From Stigonema ocellatum SAG 48.90 = DSM 106950 (GTDB taxonomy: Bacteria > Cyanobacteriota > Cyanobacteriia > Cyanobacteriales > Nostocaceae): a DNA stretch of 29,070 bases. Shown piece by piece: positions 1-8,578 of this stretch (positions within the stretch are counted from its first letter, which is position 1; each line of letters opens with the position of its first letter). The position numbers were made by a program, and so were the translations under genes. The notes under the pieces were generated by a model. The model had not been told where the DNA came from and did not search any database. It was given only the letters and a program-made list of their open reading frames with translations. The DNA is taken from assembly GCA_016903675.1 (NCBI GenBank), contig JADQBA010000115.1:1-29070 (forward strand). Reading direction: 5' to 3'.

Positions 1-25
1 CCCCCTCCCCCCCTCCCCCCCTCCC

Positions 26-835
26 CTACACCCCTTCTTCAGAAGGAAATGTTTCGCCTGCTAAGTAAGCCTCAAAGTGCCGTTGGAAGTATAGCCAGGA
101 GGTCATATCTTCTCCATCCACAAAGGATTTTGGCGCATCCCTGTATATTGGAATGCGTTTATTAATTTCATCCTGCAACAGTTGCGGTAATTCAGTAAAG
201 CCATTAACTTTGCCGCCGTAAGCACTGTAGATGACATGACCAGGGCTAGCACCCATTTTCATCCAGGGAAGCCACTGACCAATCCTATCCCAGCTCAGTT
301 GCAGTTCAGAAACCGAGGGGAGATCTGGGTTGAATAAATCTGCTGTTGGGACGGTAATTTTAAACAACTCCGCCGCCTGGTAGGTAGGTTGTGGACTGTA
401 TTGAGCAAACTTGGGGTCTTGTGCCAAAGGATTGGGGTAAGTGGGAAATATGTCAAATACAAAAGTTGTACGGTCGCCCTCTACGGGTGCGGGAAACTTA
501 CCCTCAAAGCGCCCCTGCACTGGATTATTTGCTACGTGCATTACCGGAACTGTTTCCCCTGTCCAAGGATTATCCCACCGCTGTAAAGCAACACCAGTGT
601 CTGGATTAAGGTAGTAGGTCAGTTCTCTAGAGGTAAAATCCCAGCTATTTTCTTGTATGGGAATACACCTGCTCACACTCATACCCAATATTTTAAACAA
701 AAGTTTTCTCTTCTCCCCAGGAATAAAGGCGTAAATCTTACCTGTCCAGGTCAGAAAGGTGGATTGGGTGGGGTCTAGGGACGAACGAGTTTTAACCCAG
801 TGCGAGGCGTCAAATTCTTGGATTTGGGCAACCAT
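26..835 (-). CDS. DUF1838 family protein
   Basis: A 269-residue soluble protein with no signal peptide or membrane segment that I can see. The segments 'YYLNPDTGVALQRWDNPWTG' and 'VPVMHVANNPV' match my memory of the DUF1838 family, found in cyanobacteria and some proteobacteria; its function is unknown to me and I assign none. The start is well supported: GAAGGA lies seven bases before ATG. The stop is TAG at 26-28, directly beside a C-rich tract that begins the window. It is encoded on the same strand as the M50 protease but about 65 bases downstream of it, so the two could share a transcript. Confidence is high for the reading frame, moderate for the family name. Confidence 0.75.
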   Translation of the reverse strand: MVAQIQEFDASHWVKTRSSLDPTQSTFLTWTGKIYAFIPGEKRKLLFKILGMSVSRCIPIQENSWDFTSRELTYYLNPDTGVALQRWDNPWTGETVPVMHVANNPVQGRFEGKFPAPVEGDRTTFVFDIFPTYPNPLAQDPKFAQYSPQPTYQAAELFKITVPTADLFNPDLPSVSELQLSWDRIGQWLPWMKMGASPGHVIYSAYGGKVNGFTELPQLLQDEINKRIPIYRDAPKSFVDGEDMTSWLYFQRHFEAYLAGETFPSEEGV

Positions 836-899
836 TACAACATCCTTCTCTGCTAAGCTAAGTTTCGGGAGGCAAAGCCTCTTATATTATGTGCGGTTG

Positions 900-2108
900 C
901 TAAGACTCAGAAGTTGATTTTGCGATCGCCCCTAATTGTAAACCCGGTGGATAACTACCTTCCTCTTTAATTCGCTTAATTTCGCCATCACTGATCCGCA
1001 AATTTAACTTTTGCGCTACTGCTTTGACAATGTCTCCCCGGTCAATGACACCAGCTACAGATCCAGCGGGAGAAAGCACGGTGATGCGGGGTAATTGCTC
1101 ATTTTCCAGCTTGTTAATCACCTCAACTAAGGAATTTGACTCAGCAACGGTGGGAATTGCTGTCAGGGGACTTACAATACTTTGCAGGGTTTGGGTTTCC
1201 CATTGACTCCGTTCACAAGAGCGAAAATTCTCTAGGTCAACGATGCCTCGGTATCGTCCGTCAGACTCGGCAAAATAAACCTGTGGTGTGGCTGATTCTA
1301 ACAAATAGAAGTCAGCAAAGGAACGCAAGGTCTGGTCAGCATCGACGACACGAAAGTCGCGGGTCATGGCATTGGCGGCAACTAACTCTAGCAAGGTTTC
1401 TTGTACAATGGTCACGCGGTCATAGTTGGTGGCGTTGCGGACGCCAAACCAACCCAACACAGCAATCCATAAACCAGTGACTAATTCACCTGTCAAGTAA
1501 TCTACTGCCAAACCCAAGGCAATGGCACTGTAACCTAAAATTTGACCTGCCTTAGCTGCTAACCTTACAGCTTGAAAGCGGTTTCCTGTTGTTTTCCACA
1601 GTGCTGCTTTTAAGACTTGTCCCCCATCTAAGGGTAAGCCTGGAATCAAGTTAAATAGTGCTAACACCAAGTTAATTCTCGCCAAATCGGCGATCATCAT
1701 ACTGGCTGGACTGGTGTGAGGCAAAATATTAGCCAGCAGTTTGAGCAGTATAAATAGTGCTATACTCACTGCTGGACCTGCGATCGCTACCTGAAATGCT
1801 TTGCCGGGAGTTTTGGATTCTTCTTCAATAGCAGCAATACCGCCAAACAGAAACAGGGTTATGGATTTTACTCTAATGCCTTGCGATCGCGCTACCAAGC
1901 TGTGACCCAACTCGTGTAACAACACCGAACCAAATAGCAGGAGTGCCATGACTATCCCAGCACTCCAAGCTAACATAACCCCCCATGCTTGGTAAGCTAC
2001 ACCAAAGTTAAGGATTGACAGCCCTAGAATTATAAACCATAAAGGGTCTAAAAACAGCGGAATTCCGAATAAAGCCCCGATTTTCCAATTTGTTTGCATT
2101 ACACGCAT
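900..2108 (-). CDS. Site-2 protease-like M50 membrane metalloprotease with CBS domains
   Basis: A 402-residue integral membrane zinc protease. The zinc-binding and catalytic motif HELGH is at about residues 65-69, inside a hydrophobic helix. A second motif, NLIPGLPLDGG near residue 160, supplies the third zinc ligand (Asp), as in the site-2 protease (M50) family, which cuts transmembrane segments of substrates such as anti-sigma factors. About five or six hydrophobic stretches fill residues 10-230. The C-terminal part, about 240-370, reads as a CBS-pair region, a nucleotide-sensing module found in one M50 subgroup. The natural substrate is not evident. Met1 and Met4 are both possible starts and neither has a clear ribosome binding site. 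Family assignment is firm; role is inference. Confidence 0.9.
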   Translation of the reverse strand: MRVMQTNWKIGALFGIPLFLDPLWFIILGLSILNFGVAYQAWGVMLAWSAGIVMALLLFGSVLLHELGHSLVARSQGIRVKSITLFLFGGIAAIEEESKTPGKAFQVAIAGPAVSIALFILLKLLANILPHTSPASMMIADLARINLVLALFNLIPGLPLDGGQVLKAALWKTTGNRFQAVRLAAKAGQILGYSAIALGLAVDYLTGELVTGLWIAVLGWFGVRNATNYDRVTIVQETLLELVAANAMTRDFRVVDADQTLRSFADFYLLESATPQVYFAESDGRYRGIVDLENFRSCERSQWETQTLQSIVSPLTAIPTVAESNSLVEVINKLENEQLPRITVLSPAGSVAGVIDRGDIVKAVAQKLNLRISDGEIKRIKEEGSYPPGLQLGAIAKSTSES

Positions 2109-2218
2109 TAGTTTATATACATATATTGTTTGATTGCATCAACACGAATGTCGGAAGGAAACTTAGCATTCTTCTTGGGTGTGATGCTCTAATTTCTAGA
2201 ATAGACGTGATTCCTAGA

Positions 2219-2296
2219 GAAACACGGGGAGTAGGGAAAGAGGGGAAATGGAGGTGTTTCTGTAATGAGTAACGGGTGGTGCGCCGCCGATGGGGT
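2219..2296. repeat. GAAACAC-bounded composite repeat, copy 1
   Basis: The element starts with GAAACAC (2219-2225), contains a G-rich heptamer-like tract, closes with GTGTTTC (2254-2260), then continues with a GGGTGGTGCGCCGCC tail ending in GGGGTAC. A second copy at 10265-10364 keeps the same order of parts but has a longer purine tract. The parts are seen directly; that it is a dispersed family rather than a pair is inference. Confidence 0.65.
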
Positions 2297-2509
2297 ACTT
2301 TCATGGAACAAACCGAACTATTGGAAAGAAATCAAACTTTAAGCAAGAATTGGGAATATTTTGCATTCATTAGCCAATAAATGTGTTATAATAAGTAAAA
2401 TTTGCCCCTACTGGCGTATTGCAATATGCCCGTACTGGAATCGCGAATATCTTAGTTCGTGCTGGTAAATATAGGAATCCTAAATCATTCATGAAAAATT
2501 TTAAGTAGT

Positions 2510-2564
2510 GTAGGGTGGGCACTGCCCACCACAACCCGGATGTGGTGGGCAGTGCCCACCCTAC
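2510..2564. repeat. Perfect inverted repeat, 24-bp arms, GTAGGGTGGGC type
   Basis: Arms 2510-2533 and 2541-2564 are perfectly complementary around a seven-base loop (ACCCGGA). Each arm is itself nearly palindromic. A shorter 25-base relative lies at 12813-12837, and in both places the repeat is followed by a similar ACGTRTRTTTCAA stretch. It has the look of a dispersed palindromic element of cyanobacterial intergenic DNA. Confidence 0.85.
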
Positions 2565-2737
2565 GTATATTTCAATAATCAATAGGAGGTCGGCGTAAAT
2601 AAGCCACCCATTTGAAATGTCTAAAACCCTGATAGTCACGGTAATTACGAATTACGCGTAGCGGTACTAGTGGGAATTCCCCTCCTTGCGGGGCGCTATG
2701 GAGGGGGATTACGGTGCTTTTGTTAAAAAAGTAAAAT

Positions 2738-3016
2738 CTATAAGAAGCCGATATTGGTCAATCCCAAAACAGCACCAATGCCGACGATGTGACCTGCGCT
2801 TAATGCGGCGAGAAATGTACCGATGCTAGGATTATTAAACAAATCAGGGAAAGGTAGGGGTATTTTAGAACCTACATGGGGATAGCGAATTGTCCGGGGA
2901 ATAATTAAAAGAGCTAATAGACTAGCGCCTATGATAATTGGCGTTCCTGACCAGTTCCATTCGGTACCAGTGTTGGGAACAGTAGATTGGACTGCTAATA
3001 ACATTGATGAAATCAT
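2738..3016 (-). CDS. psaK: Photosystem I subunit PsaK (copy 1)
   Basis: A 92-residue thylakoid membrane protein with two hydrophobic helices (about residues 26-41 and 65-90) separated by a stromal loop, as in PsaK, the peripheral photosystem I subunit near the PsaA edge. The C-terminal 'GHIVGIGAVLGLTNIGFL' fits the conserved PsaK end. AGGAGA six bases before ATG supports the start. It lies 272 bases downstream of a second psaK in the same direction and begins with the same eight residues (MISSMLLA). Its loop is longer than in copy 2, with an insert around 'LPFPDLFNNP'. Both copies look divergent from the main-type psaK sequences I remember, so an alternative, condition-specific PsaK is possible. 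Confidence 0.88.
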   Translation of the reverse strand: MISSMLLAVQSTVPNTGTEWNWSGTPIIIGASLLALLIIPRTIRYPHVGSKIPLPFPDLFNNPSIGTFLAALSAGHIVGIGAVLGLTNIGFL

Positions 3017-3177
3017 AGTTTTTCTCCTGCTTCAATACATTGATTGAGGTGGCAAACTTGAGCTAATTCTATGTTCCGCTTAATAAGGTAGTAGAATCTT
3101 CCTTCTACGGAAAGATTTAATACTATATTAAGTTTTATGGCAAATTACGATCGTTCAAGTACTTTATTCTGAATTTA

Positions 3178-3199
3178 GAGACGTAGCATACTACGTCTC
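3178..3199. repeat. Short palindrome GAGACGTAG-N4-CTACGTCTC
   Basis: Nine-base perfect arms around CATA, between the two psaK genes. It shares its GAGACG core with the larger palindrome at 12712-12739 and the hairpin at 4311-4345, all variants of a GTAGAGACG repeat. It could act as a weak hairpin after copy 2 of psaK, but has no T-run. Confidence 0.6.
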
Positions 3200-3288
3200 C
3201 ACAACAATCAAGCACCGCTGAGCGTTCGTCAAAAGTCATACATTCAAAAAGCCTAGATTATAAGCTTTTCTAATTCCGCTTCGTGGTA

Positions 3289-3543
3289 TTAGATACCACC
3301 AATGTTGGTCAGTCCTAAAACGATGCCAACGCCGATCAAGTGACCGAAACACATAGCACCAACGAATGCTGGAATACTTATGGGGAGTATAGGAATTCTG
3401 GATCCAACTAGGGGCTGCTCAATGTTGAAAGTGAGCAAAACAACTACTAAACAACTAACGCTGATGATTATCCCCACTATGGGACTCCACTCAGGTGTTG
3501 CGGGAACAGTGGCTTGGACTGCCAATAGCATTGATGAAATCAA
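3289..3543 (-). CDS. psaK: Photosystem I subunit PsaK (copy 2), TTG start
   Basis: An 84-residue PsaK with two membrane helices (about 22-40 and 58-82) and the C-terminal 'GHLIGVGIVLGLTNIGGI'. The first codon is TTG, not ATG: TTAGGAGA lies eight bases upstream of it, and the following codons (ISSMLLAVQ) match copy 1, which has ATG at the same place. An internal ATG at codon 5 is the alternative, but would be about 20 bases from the Shine-Dalgarno. The gene is divergent to trpF, so 3544-3671 holds two promoters. Lying upstream of copy 1 on the same strand, it probably arose with it by tandem duplication. Confidence 0.85.
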   Translation of the reverse strand: MISSMLLAVQATVPATPEWSPIVGIIISVSCLVVVLLTFNIEQPLVGSRIPILPISIPAFVGAMCFGHLIGVGIVLGLTNIGGI

Positions 3544-3671
3544 GCTTTTGTCTCCTAAATCGAAAAATTGATGTAGACCAGAAAAATTATAAAATTCTCT
3601 GGGGAAAAACCCCAGTTTGTTGAAATAATTTACACTTACTTTTAGTACTGCTAAAAATATCTGAATTTTCC

Positions 3672-4304
3672 ATGCGGATTAAGATTTGCGGAATCACTCA
3701 ACCACAACAGGGCAAAGCGATCGCCTCCTTTGGTGCGACAGCATTAGGATTTATTTGTGTCCCGACCTCACCTCGCTATGTCACAGTAGCACAAATACGG
3801 TCAGTGGTGGAAGAACTCCCAGAAAAAGTTGACAAAATCGGAGTGTTTGCCAACACTACCATTGAGGAAATAACTCAGACAGCAGTTGATTCTGGATTAA
3901 CAGGCGTACAGTTGCACGGAGATGAATCAAGAGAATTTTGCCTTAGATTGCGCCAATCTCTACCTAACATAGAAATTCTGAAAGCGTTAAGGATACGTAG
4001 TTTTGAAGATATTGACAAAACAGCTTCTTATGCTATCGCAGTAGATACCTTACTACTTGATGCCTACCATCCCCAAGAACTAGGTGGTACTGGCAAAACT
4101 TTAGATTGGGATATGCTACAGCAATTTAGCCCCAGTTGCCCCTGGTTTTTAGCAGGGGGACTAACTCCAGATAATATCCTGGAAGCCCTGAATCACACTA
4201 ACCCCAGCGGTATTGATTTATCAAGTGGTGTAGAACGTAGTCCTGGAGATAAAGATTTGGATAAGGTTGCTAAGTTGTTTGAAAGGTTAGCGCTTATCTC
4301 CTGA
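3672..4304 (+). CDS. trpF: Phosphoribosylanthranilate isomerase
   Basis: A 210-residue cytoplasmic TIM-barrel enzyme of tryptophan synthesis that isomerises N-(5-phosphoribosyl)anthranilate to CdRP by an Amadori rearrangement. The N-terminal 'MRIKICGIT' carries the catalytic Cys (residue 6). 'VDTLLLDAY' holds the catalytic Asp, followed by GGTGKTLDW and the phosphate-binding 'LAGGLTPDN' and 'SSGVERSPGDKD'. Length is normal for the family. It stands alone, not with other trp genes, which is usual in cyanobacteria. It is followed at 4311-4345 by a ten-base-stem hairpin that may serve as its terminator. Confidence 0.95.
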   Translation: MRIKICGITQPQQGKAIASFGATALGFICVPTSPRYVTVAQIRSVVEELPEKVDKIGVFANTTIEEITQTAVDSGLTGVQLHGDESREFCLRLRQSLPNIEILKALRIRSFEDIDKTASYAIAVDTLLLDAYHPQELGGTGKTLDWDMLQQFSPSCPWFLAGGLTPDNILEALNHTNPSGIDLSSGVERSPGDKDLDKVAKLFERLALIS

Positions 4305-4310
4305 ATTGAG

Positions 4311-4345
4311 ATGTAGAGACGTTGTTGCACGCAAAGTCTCTACAT
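4311..4345. terminator. Hairpin between convergent trpF and folE
   Basis: ATGTAGAGAC (4311-4320) pairs perfectly with GTCTCTACAT (4336-4345) over a 15-base loop. It lies seven bases after the trpF stop and six before the folE stop, so it could end both transcripts. There is no T-run on either side, so intrinsic termination is not certain. It belongs to the GTAGAGAC repeat family. Confidence 0.45.
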
Positions 4346-4350
4346 GAGAG

Positions 4351-5052
4351 CTAAAACAATGCTGCTTGGTGGCGAATTAAGTTGAAAAATTCTTCACGGG
4401 TTTTGTCCTGGTCTTGAAACACACCCACCATTGCACTGGTAACAGTCCAAGATCCAGGTTTTTGCACACCTCGCATCACCATGCACATATGGGTTGCTTC
4501 CATGACAACCGCAACTCCTTCGGGTTCCAAAATGGTCTGAATTGCTTCTGCGATTTGGCGGGTCAGCCTCTCTTGCACTTGCAAGCGACGGGAATACATC
4601 TCAACAATCCTTGCTAGCTTACTTAGTCCCACAACTTTTTGCTTAGGGATATATGCAACGTGAGCTTTGCCCATAAACGGTAACATATGGTGTTCGCACA
4701 AGCTAAAGAAATTGATATCCCGGACTAACACCATCTCATTATGACCTTCATTAAAGATGGCATCGTTAACAATTTCTTCTAAAGACTGGTTATAGCCACT
4801 GGTAAGAAACCGCATTGCCTCAGCAACCCGCTTCGGTGTTTTCAGGAGTCCTTCGCGTTCTGGGTCTTCCCCGACACCCACCAGTAGTGTTCGCACGGCA
4901 TCCATCATCGGCGCAATCTGCTCTTCTGTTGGCGGGTGCAATTCAGGTTGTCCCCCGTTATGAGTGTTGCGATCTGGTCTGGAATTGATGGTTTCTGCCA
5001 AGTCGGGAATCAGAGGAGGTTGATTCAAACCGTTTGAACAAGCAATAGTCAT
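4351..5052 (-). CDS. folE: GTP cyclohydrolase I
   Basis: A 233-residue enzyme that converts GTP to 7,8-dihydroneopterin triphosphate, the first step of folate and pterin synthesis. Zinc ligands are visible in 'SLCEHHMLPFMGKAHVAYIP' (Cys and His) and 'HMCMVMRGVQ' (Cys). 'QERLTRQIAEAI' and the C-terminal 'REEFFNLIRHQ' are also typical. The first 45 residues are not conserved in type I enzymes and form a Pro-rich extension; no better internal start is seen. The gene is on the same strand as the SDR gene upstream, 189 bases apart, but the gap is filled by inverted heptamer repeats. Confidence 0.95.
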   Translation of the reverse strand: MTIACSNGLNQPPLIPDLAETINSRPDRNTHNGGQPELHPPTEEQIAPMMDAVRTLLVGVGEDPEREGLLKTPKRVAEAMRFLTSGYNQSLEEIVNDAIFNEGHNEMVLVRDINFFSLCEHHMLPFMGKAHVAYIPKQKVVGLSKLARIVEMYSRRLQVQERLTRQIAEAIQTILEPEGVAVVMEATHMCMVMRGVQKPGSWTVTSAMVGVFQDQDKTREEFFNLIRHQAALF

Positions 5053-5064
5053 GATCTCAGTATT

Positions 5065-5245
5065 AGGAGTGAGGAGTTATGAGTTAGGAGTGAGAAGTTA
5101 GGAGTGAGGAGTTAGGGTAAGGTACCGGACAGAAATATTTACAAATTAATTTCTAGACTGGGTAAAGGTTTCAGCCCAGATTTTGTGTAATTAATTCTGT
5201 CCTACTACTTAATTCATAACTCCTCACTCCTCACTCCTCACTCAT
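5065..5245. repeat. Facing heptamer tandem repeats (GGAGTTA / TAACTCC)
   Basis: A run of GGAGT(T)A/GTGAGGAGTTA units at about 5065-5115 is mirrored by TAACTCCTCACTCC units at about 5215-5245, which reach the end of the SDR gene. The two runs are in opposite orientation and could fold into a long hairpin enclosing about 100 bases. This kind of short tandem repeat is common between genes of heterocystous cyanobacteria. Confidence 0.75.
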
Positions 5246-5964
5246 AACGCGCCGGCGCTAGGCATGAGAGTTAATTCATCAATAACTGCCTGTTGTGGCA
5301 ATAGTGCAGTGTAGAGAATTGACTGAGCAACAATTTCCGGATTTAGCATATTTGAGCGGTTCAAATCGACTTTAACCGTTTCTGTATCCCAGAGTTCCGT
5401 ATTGACCGCGCCAGGACAGATAGTAGTAACACGTATGCCGTGGGCACGTTCTTCTTGTGCAAGGGTTTGAGAAAGGGCAATTAGACCAGCTTTGCTGACA
5501 CTGTAGGCTCCCCAACCAGGAAAGACTTGTTTCCCGGCAATGGAGGCGACATTAATAATTATACCTGTGCGACGATCGCGCATTCTAGGCAAAATCCCCA
5601 TAATGCACTCAAACACACTGGTCAGATTTAAATCTATCACCCGTTGCCAGTCAGACAAGGGAGTTTCACTCAAAATAGCGGTGTATCCGATGCCAGCATT
5701 ATTTACGAGAATATCTATGTCTCCATCAAGGGCGATGGTCTGGATCTTTTCTTTGACTTGTGAGACACAAGCTAGATCCATAGAGTAAGCTTTTGCGTTT
5801 ACCCCAGCCTGCTGTGCTGCTTCACAAACTGCCATTAACTTATCAGTAGAACGGCTGACTACAGCTACATCTATTCCTGCCTTGGCAAATGCCAAAGCAG
5901 TTGCTTTCCCAATCCCACTACTTGCCCCAGTAATTAGGGCGCGTCGTTTTTGCTCAAAACTCAT
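5242..5964 (-). CDS. Short-chain dehydrogenase/reductase (SDR)
   Basis: A 240-residue classical SDR. The NADP-binding Gly-rich motif 'TGASSGIGKATALAFAKAG' is at about residues 12-30, NNAGIG at about 88-93, the catalytic Ser in 'INVASIAG' and the Tyr-x-x-x-Lys pair in 'AYSVSK' at about 153-158. The C-terminal 'ICPGAVNTELWDTE' is usual. Substrate is unknown; reduction of a ketone or aldehyde is the general chemistry. GGAG six bases before ATG supports the start. It lies 413 bases downstream of accA on the same strand in the aar/ado neighbourhood, so a role near fatty-acid or aldehyde metabolism is possible but only inferred from position. Confidence 0.88.
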   Translation of the reverse strand: MSFEQKRRALITGASSGIGKATALAFAKAGIDVAVVSRSTDKLMAVCEAAQQAGVNAKAYSMDLACVSQVKEKIQTIALDGDIDILVNNAGIGYTAILSETPLSDWQRVIDLNLTSVFECIMGILPRMRDRRTGIIINVASIAGKQVFPGWGAYSVSKAGLIALSQTLAQEERAHGIRVTTICPGAVNTELWDTETVKVDLNRSNMLNPEIVAQSILYTALLPQQAVIDELTLMPSAGAL

Positions 5965-6377
5965 GCTTTCTCCGAATTTTTTCGCAGTGCCAAAATCCTA
6001 TTGCCACCCAATTATTGACATTTATGGGTTGGCTTAGATTAAATAAATCTAAGAATCAGATGATTTTTTTCCAAAACATGCTAACGTGTGTTGTTAATAT
6101 GGATATGTTTTAGGTCTTTTATTTCCCATAGGATGACAAGATTCTTTCAGCTAGGAAAACTTATCCCACCCTGATAGCCATTAGTTGATAATCTAAGGGT
6201 TTGTTGTCCATTAGTAGTTATATGTTGAGAGTAGTTAGTTGAGTTATCAACTAACCACTAACTGCTAACACTGACTAAAATGCCAAACACCTATGGCTGT
6301 AGAAGATTGTTAAAAATCTTTACTTGCTATAGGCATTATAGCACTGCTGCTGTGCTAATTAATCATCCCAAGTCTGA
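5965..6377. other. 413-bp intergenic region between accA and the SDR gene
   Basis: No gene found on either strand. It is AT-rich and contains a short inverted repeat around 6235-6257 (TTAGTTGA facing TCAACTAA) embedded in degenerate GTTAGT-type repeats. It presumably carries the accA 3' end and the SDR promoter. I could not pick a convincing -35/-10 pair. Confidence 0.5.
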
Positions 6378-7358
6378 TTAGTGAGCAACTTCAGTGAAAA
6401 CACCAATTTTGCGGAACTTTTCATAGCGCAATTGGCGTCGTTCTTGATTGGTGAAGCTTTTGAGTTCCTCTAAGTTATCTAACAGGGCTTGCTTGAAAGT
6501 AGTAGCGGCTTTTAGGGGGTCGGAATGAGCCCCGCCAACTGGTTCAGGTAGTATCTGGTCGATAATTCCCAAGGTTTTCAGGTCGTGTGAAGTCATTTTC
6601 AAGACAGCGGCGGCTTGGGGGGCCTTGCTAGCATCTTTCCATAAAATGGCAGCACAGGCCTCGGGGGTAATAACGGTATAAACGGAGTGTTCAAACATCA
6701 AAAGGCGATCGCCTACACCAATACCCAGTGCTCCCCCAGAAAAAGCCTCACCAATGACGGTGCAGATAATAGGCACATCCAAACTGAAAATCTCCCGCAA
6801 ATTGTATGCGATCGCTTCCCCTGCACCTTGTTGTTCTGCTAACACTGTAGGTAAAGCACCTGGGGTGTCGATAAAAGTTAAAATCGGCATGCTAAACCTG
6901 TTGGCGTGTTCCATCAACCGCAGTGCTTTGCGATAGCCGCCTGGGGAAGCCATACCGAAATTCCGGGTAATATTGTCTTTAGTGTCGCGTCCTTTTTGAT
7001 TACCCAACATCACCACAGGTTGTCCAGCCACGCGACCCACACCACCGATTAAAGCAGGATCGTCAGTTCCACGGCGATCGCCATGCAACTCCATCCATTC
7101 ATCACTAATTGCCTGAATGTAATCAAGAGTACTAGGGCGACGAGGATGACGAGCGACCTGAAGTCGCTGAGACGGCGATAGACTACTGAAAATCTCCTCA
7201 CGCAGTTGCATAGCGCGTGCTTCCAGCTTACGAATTTCACCAGAAACATCGACGCTATTTTCTTCTGCTAGTTGCCGAATTTGCTCAATTCGGGTGGCGA
7301 GTTCTGCTAGGGGCTTTTCAAAATCCAACAGTAGCGGTTTACGCTCAGTAGTTGCCAT
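6378..7358 (-). CDS. accA: Acetyl-CoA carboxylase carboxyltransferase subunit alpha
   Basis: A 326-residue subunit of the carboxyltransferase (AccA2AccD2) that moves the carboxyl group from biotin-BCCP to acetyl-CoA, giving malonyl-CoA for fatty-acid synthesis. 'LHGDRRGTDDPALIGG', 'GNQKGRDTKDN', 'NFGMASPGGYRKALRLMEHA' and 'EAFSGGALGIGVGDR' are the conserved carboxyltransferase segments, and the length is normal. It follows aar on the same strand. The start codon is only three bases after a C-rich heptamer tract (7362-7404 on the plus strand), so no purine Shine-Dalgarno precedes it. The catalytic partner accD is not in this window. Confidence 0.96.
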   Translation of the reverse strand: MATTERKPLLLDFEKPLAELATRIEQIRQLAEENSVDVSGEIRKLEARAMQLREEIFSSLSPSQRLQVARHPRRPSTLDYIQAISDEWMELHGDRRGTDDPALIGGVGRVAGQPVVMLGNQKGRDTKDNITRNFGMASPGGYRKALRLMEHANRFSMPILTFIDTPGALPTVLAEQQGAGEAIAYNLREIFSLDVPIICTVIGEAFSGGALGIGVGDRLLMFEHSVYTVITPEACAAILWKDASKAPQAAAVLKMTSHDLKTLGIIDQILPEPVGGAHSDPLKAATTFKQALLDNLEELKSFTNQERRQLRYEKFRKIGVFTEVAH

Positions 7359-7361
7359 AAA

Positions 7362-7404
7362 TGGGGAATGGGGAATGGGGAATAGGGAGTGGGGAGTGGG
7401 GATT
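7362..7404. repeat. GGGGAAT/GGGGAGT heptamer tract at the accA start
   Basis: Six or so units of GGGGAAT or GGGGAGT on the plus strand, read as a C-rich leader in the accA mRNA. The tract ends three bases before the accA start codon and fills most of the 74-base gap to aar. Unit number in such tracts tends to vary between strains. Confidence 0.75.
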
Positions 7405-7432
7405 GCTAATGGCTAATTGTTCTTTCCATTAG

Positions 7433-8452
7433 CTATACCAGCAGTGGTCTAAATCCATGTTTTACAGACACCTGACCAATCTGATCCATTTTTTCTACAG
7501 TAATCTGATTGCGTCCCCAGGAAAAGTTCGTATATAACTTCTCAAATTCCAGCAGCATTGATTCAGCAAAACAAGCAAACAACTGGCGTGCTGGAACGTC
7601 CATGTTGACGATTTGCATAATTTTCCACTCAATGTCTAGAGAATGTTCCACAATACCACCATTGAGCACATACAAACCCGGTCGCTGAATTTTGGTTGCT
7701 AAGTTTTTGGGATAACCACCATCAATCAGCAGACAAGGTGGCTTTAACACAGTGGAATCAATTTCCACACCTTTAGCCATACTGGCAACCCAAACTACAA
7801 TATCAGCTTCCGGCAGAGCTTCTTCCAAAGCCATGATTTTTCCCCGCCCTAGTTGGCTTTGCAAATCTTGGAGACGTTCTTGGTTACGGGCTATTAACAG
7901 AAGTTCCTGGACATCTGTTCTAGCATCCAACCAACGACAGACAGCACTGCCAATATCCCCAGTTGCACCACACACAGCAACAGTCGCTTTTGATAGTTCA
8001 ATTCCTACTTGCTTCGATGCTTGTTCAACCTGCCGACAAATAATGTAGGCAGTGTGAGTATTGCCTGTGGTGAAGTGTTCAAACTCTAGTTTAATATTGC
8101 GGACTTGCCTAAACTGCTCCAAGTTAAAGTTTTCAAAAATAATCGAAGAAAATCCACCTAAAGCCGTGATATTTATGCCATGCTTTTGAGCATGAGCCAT
8201 AGCATTGAGGATTTTGCGAGTTGCTGCCTTGATGCGACGAGTTGCCAACATTTCTGGCAAAAAGCAAGATTCTACATATCGCCCTTCAATTTTCTGCCCG
8301 GTAACACTGGTGACAGTAATGTTATCGACAATTTGGGGCGGTGCACTGCACCAAAAATCTAGCCCTTGATCAGCATATTCTGGGTAACCCAATTCTCTGG
8401 CTACCGCTTGTGCGTGTTCCAAACTTGTAAGATGTCCGATTAGACCAAACAT
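7433..8452 (-). CDS. aar: Long-chain acyl-ACP reductase
   Basis: A 339-residue NADPH-dependent enzyme that reduces long-chain acyl-ACP to fatty aldehyde, the first step of cyanobacterial alkane synthesis. Signs are the N-terminal 'MFGLIGHLTSLEHAQAVARE', the segment 'TRRIKAATRKILNAMAHAQ' and the Rossmann motif 'VAVCGATGDIGSAVCRWLDA' at about residues 160-180. 'ALGGFSSIIFENF' is also strongly conserved. Length fits the family. It lies 126 bases downstream of ado on the same strand, the usual ado-aar order, with accA next. No strong ribosome binding site precedes the ATG. Confidence 0.95.
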   Translation of the reverse strand: MFGLIGHLTSLEHAQAVARELGYPEYADQGLDFWCSAPPQIVDNITVTSVTGQKIEGRYVESCFLPEMLATRRIKAATRKILNAMAHAQKHGINITALGGFSSIIFENFNLEQFRQVRNIKLEFEHFTTGNTHTAYIICRQVEQASKQVGIELSKATVAVCGATGDIGSAVCRWLDARTDVQELLLIARNQERLQDLQSQLGRGKIMALEEALPEADIVVWVASMAKGVEIDSTVLKPPCLLIDGGYPKNLATKIQRPGLYVLNGGIVEHSLDIEWKIMQIVNMDVPARQLFACFAESMLLEFEKLYTNFSWGRNQITVEKMDQIGQVSVKHGFRPLLV

Positions 8453-8578
8453 GAACTATTTTATTCGCCGTATCCTTGGTCGATTTGAGAGATAACTATA
8501 AATGGGCATAGGGCATATAGGCACAAGAGGGAGATGCCCAGAGATAGCAAATGATCTTACTACCCCATGCCCCATGTC

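Larger units (their letters stand above)
2109..2737. other. 629-bp gene-free region with dispersed repeats
   Basis: No credible gene. The only long open frame (about 90 codons on the minus strand, 2370-2639) runs through a perfect inverted repeat and has no recognisable domain. The stretch holds a GAAACAC/GTGTTTC composite repeat (2219-2296), the 24-bp-arm inverted repeat at 2510-2564, a one-sided copy of a GGTCGGCGTAAATAA repeat near 2587, and a short GC-rich hairpin-prone patch near 2680-2710. It separates the M50 protease leader from the 3' end of the first psaK. Confidence 0.7.

Noticed and set aside
2370..2639. Minus-strand open frame of about 90 codons
   Set aside because: It runs through the 24-bp-arm inverted repeat, translates to Trp/Pro-rich text without a domain, and has no ribosome binding site.
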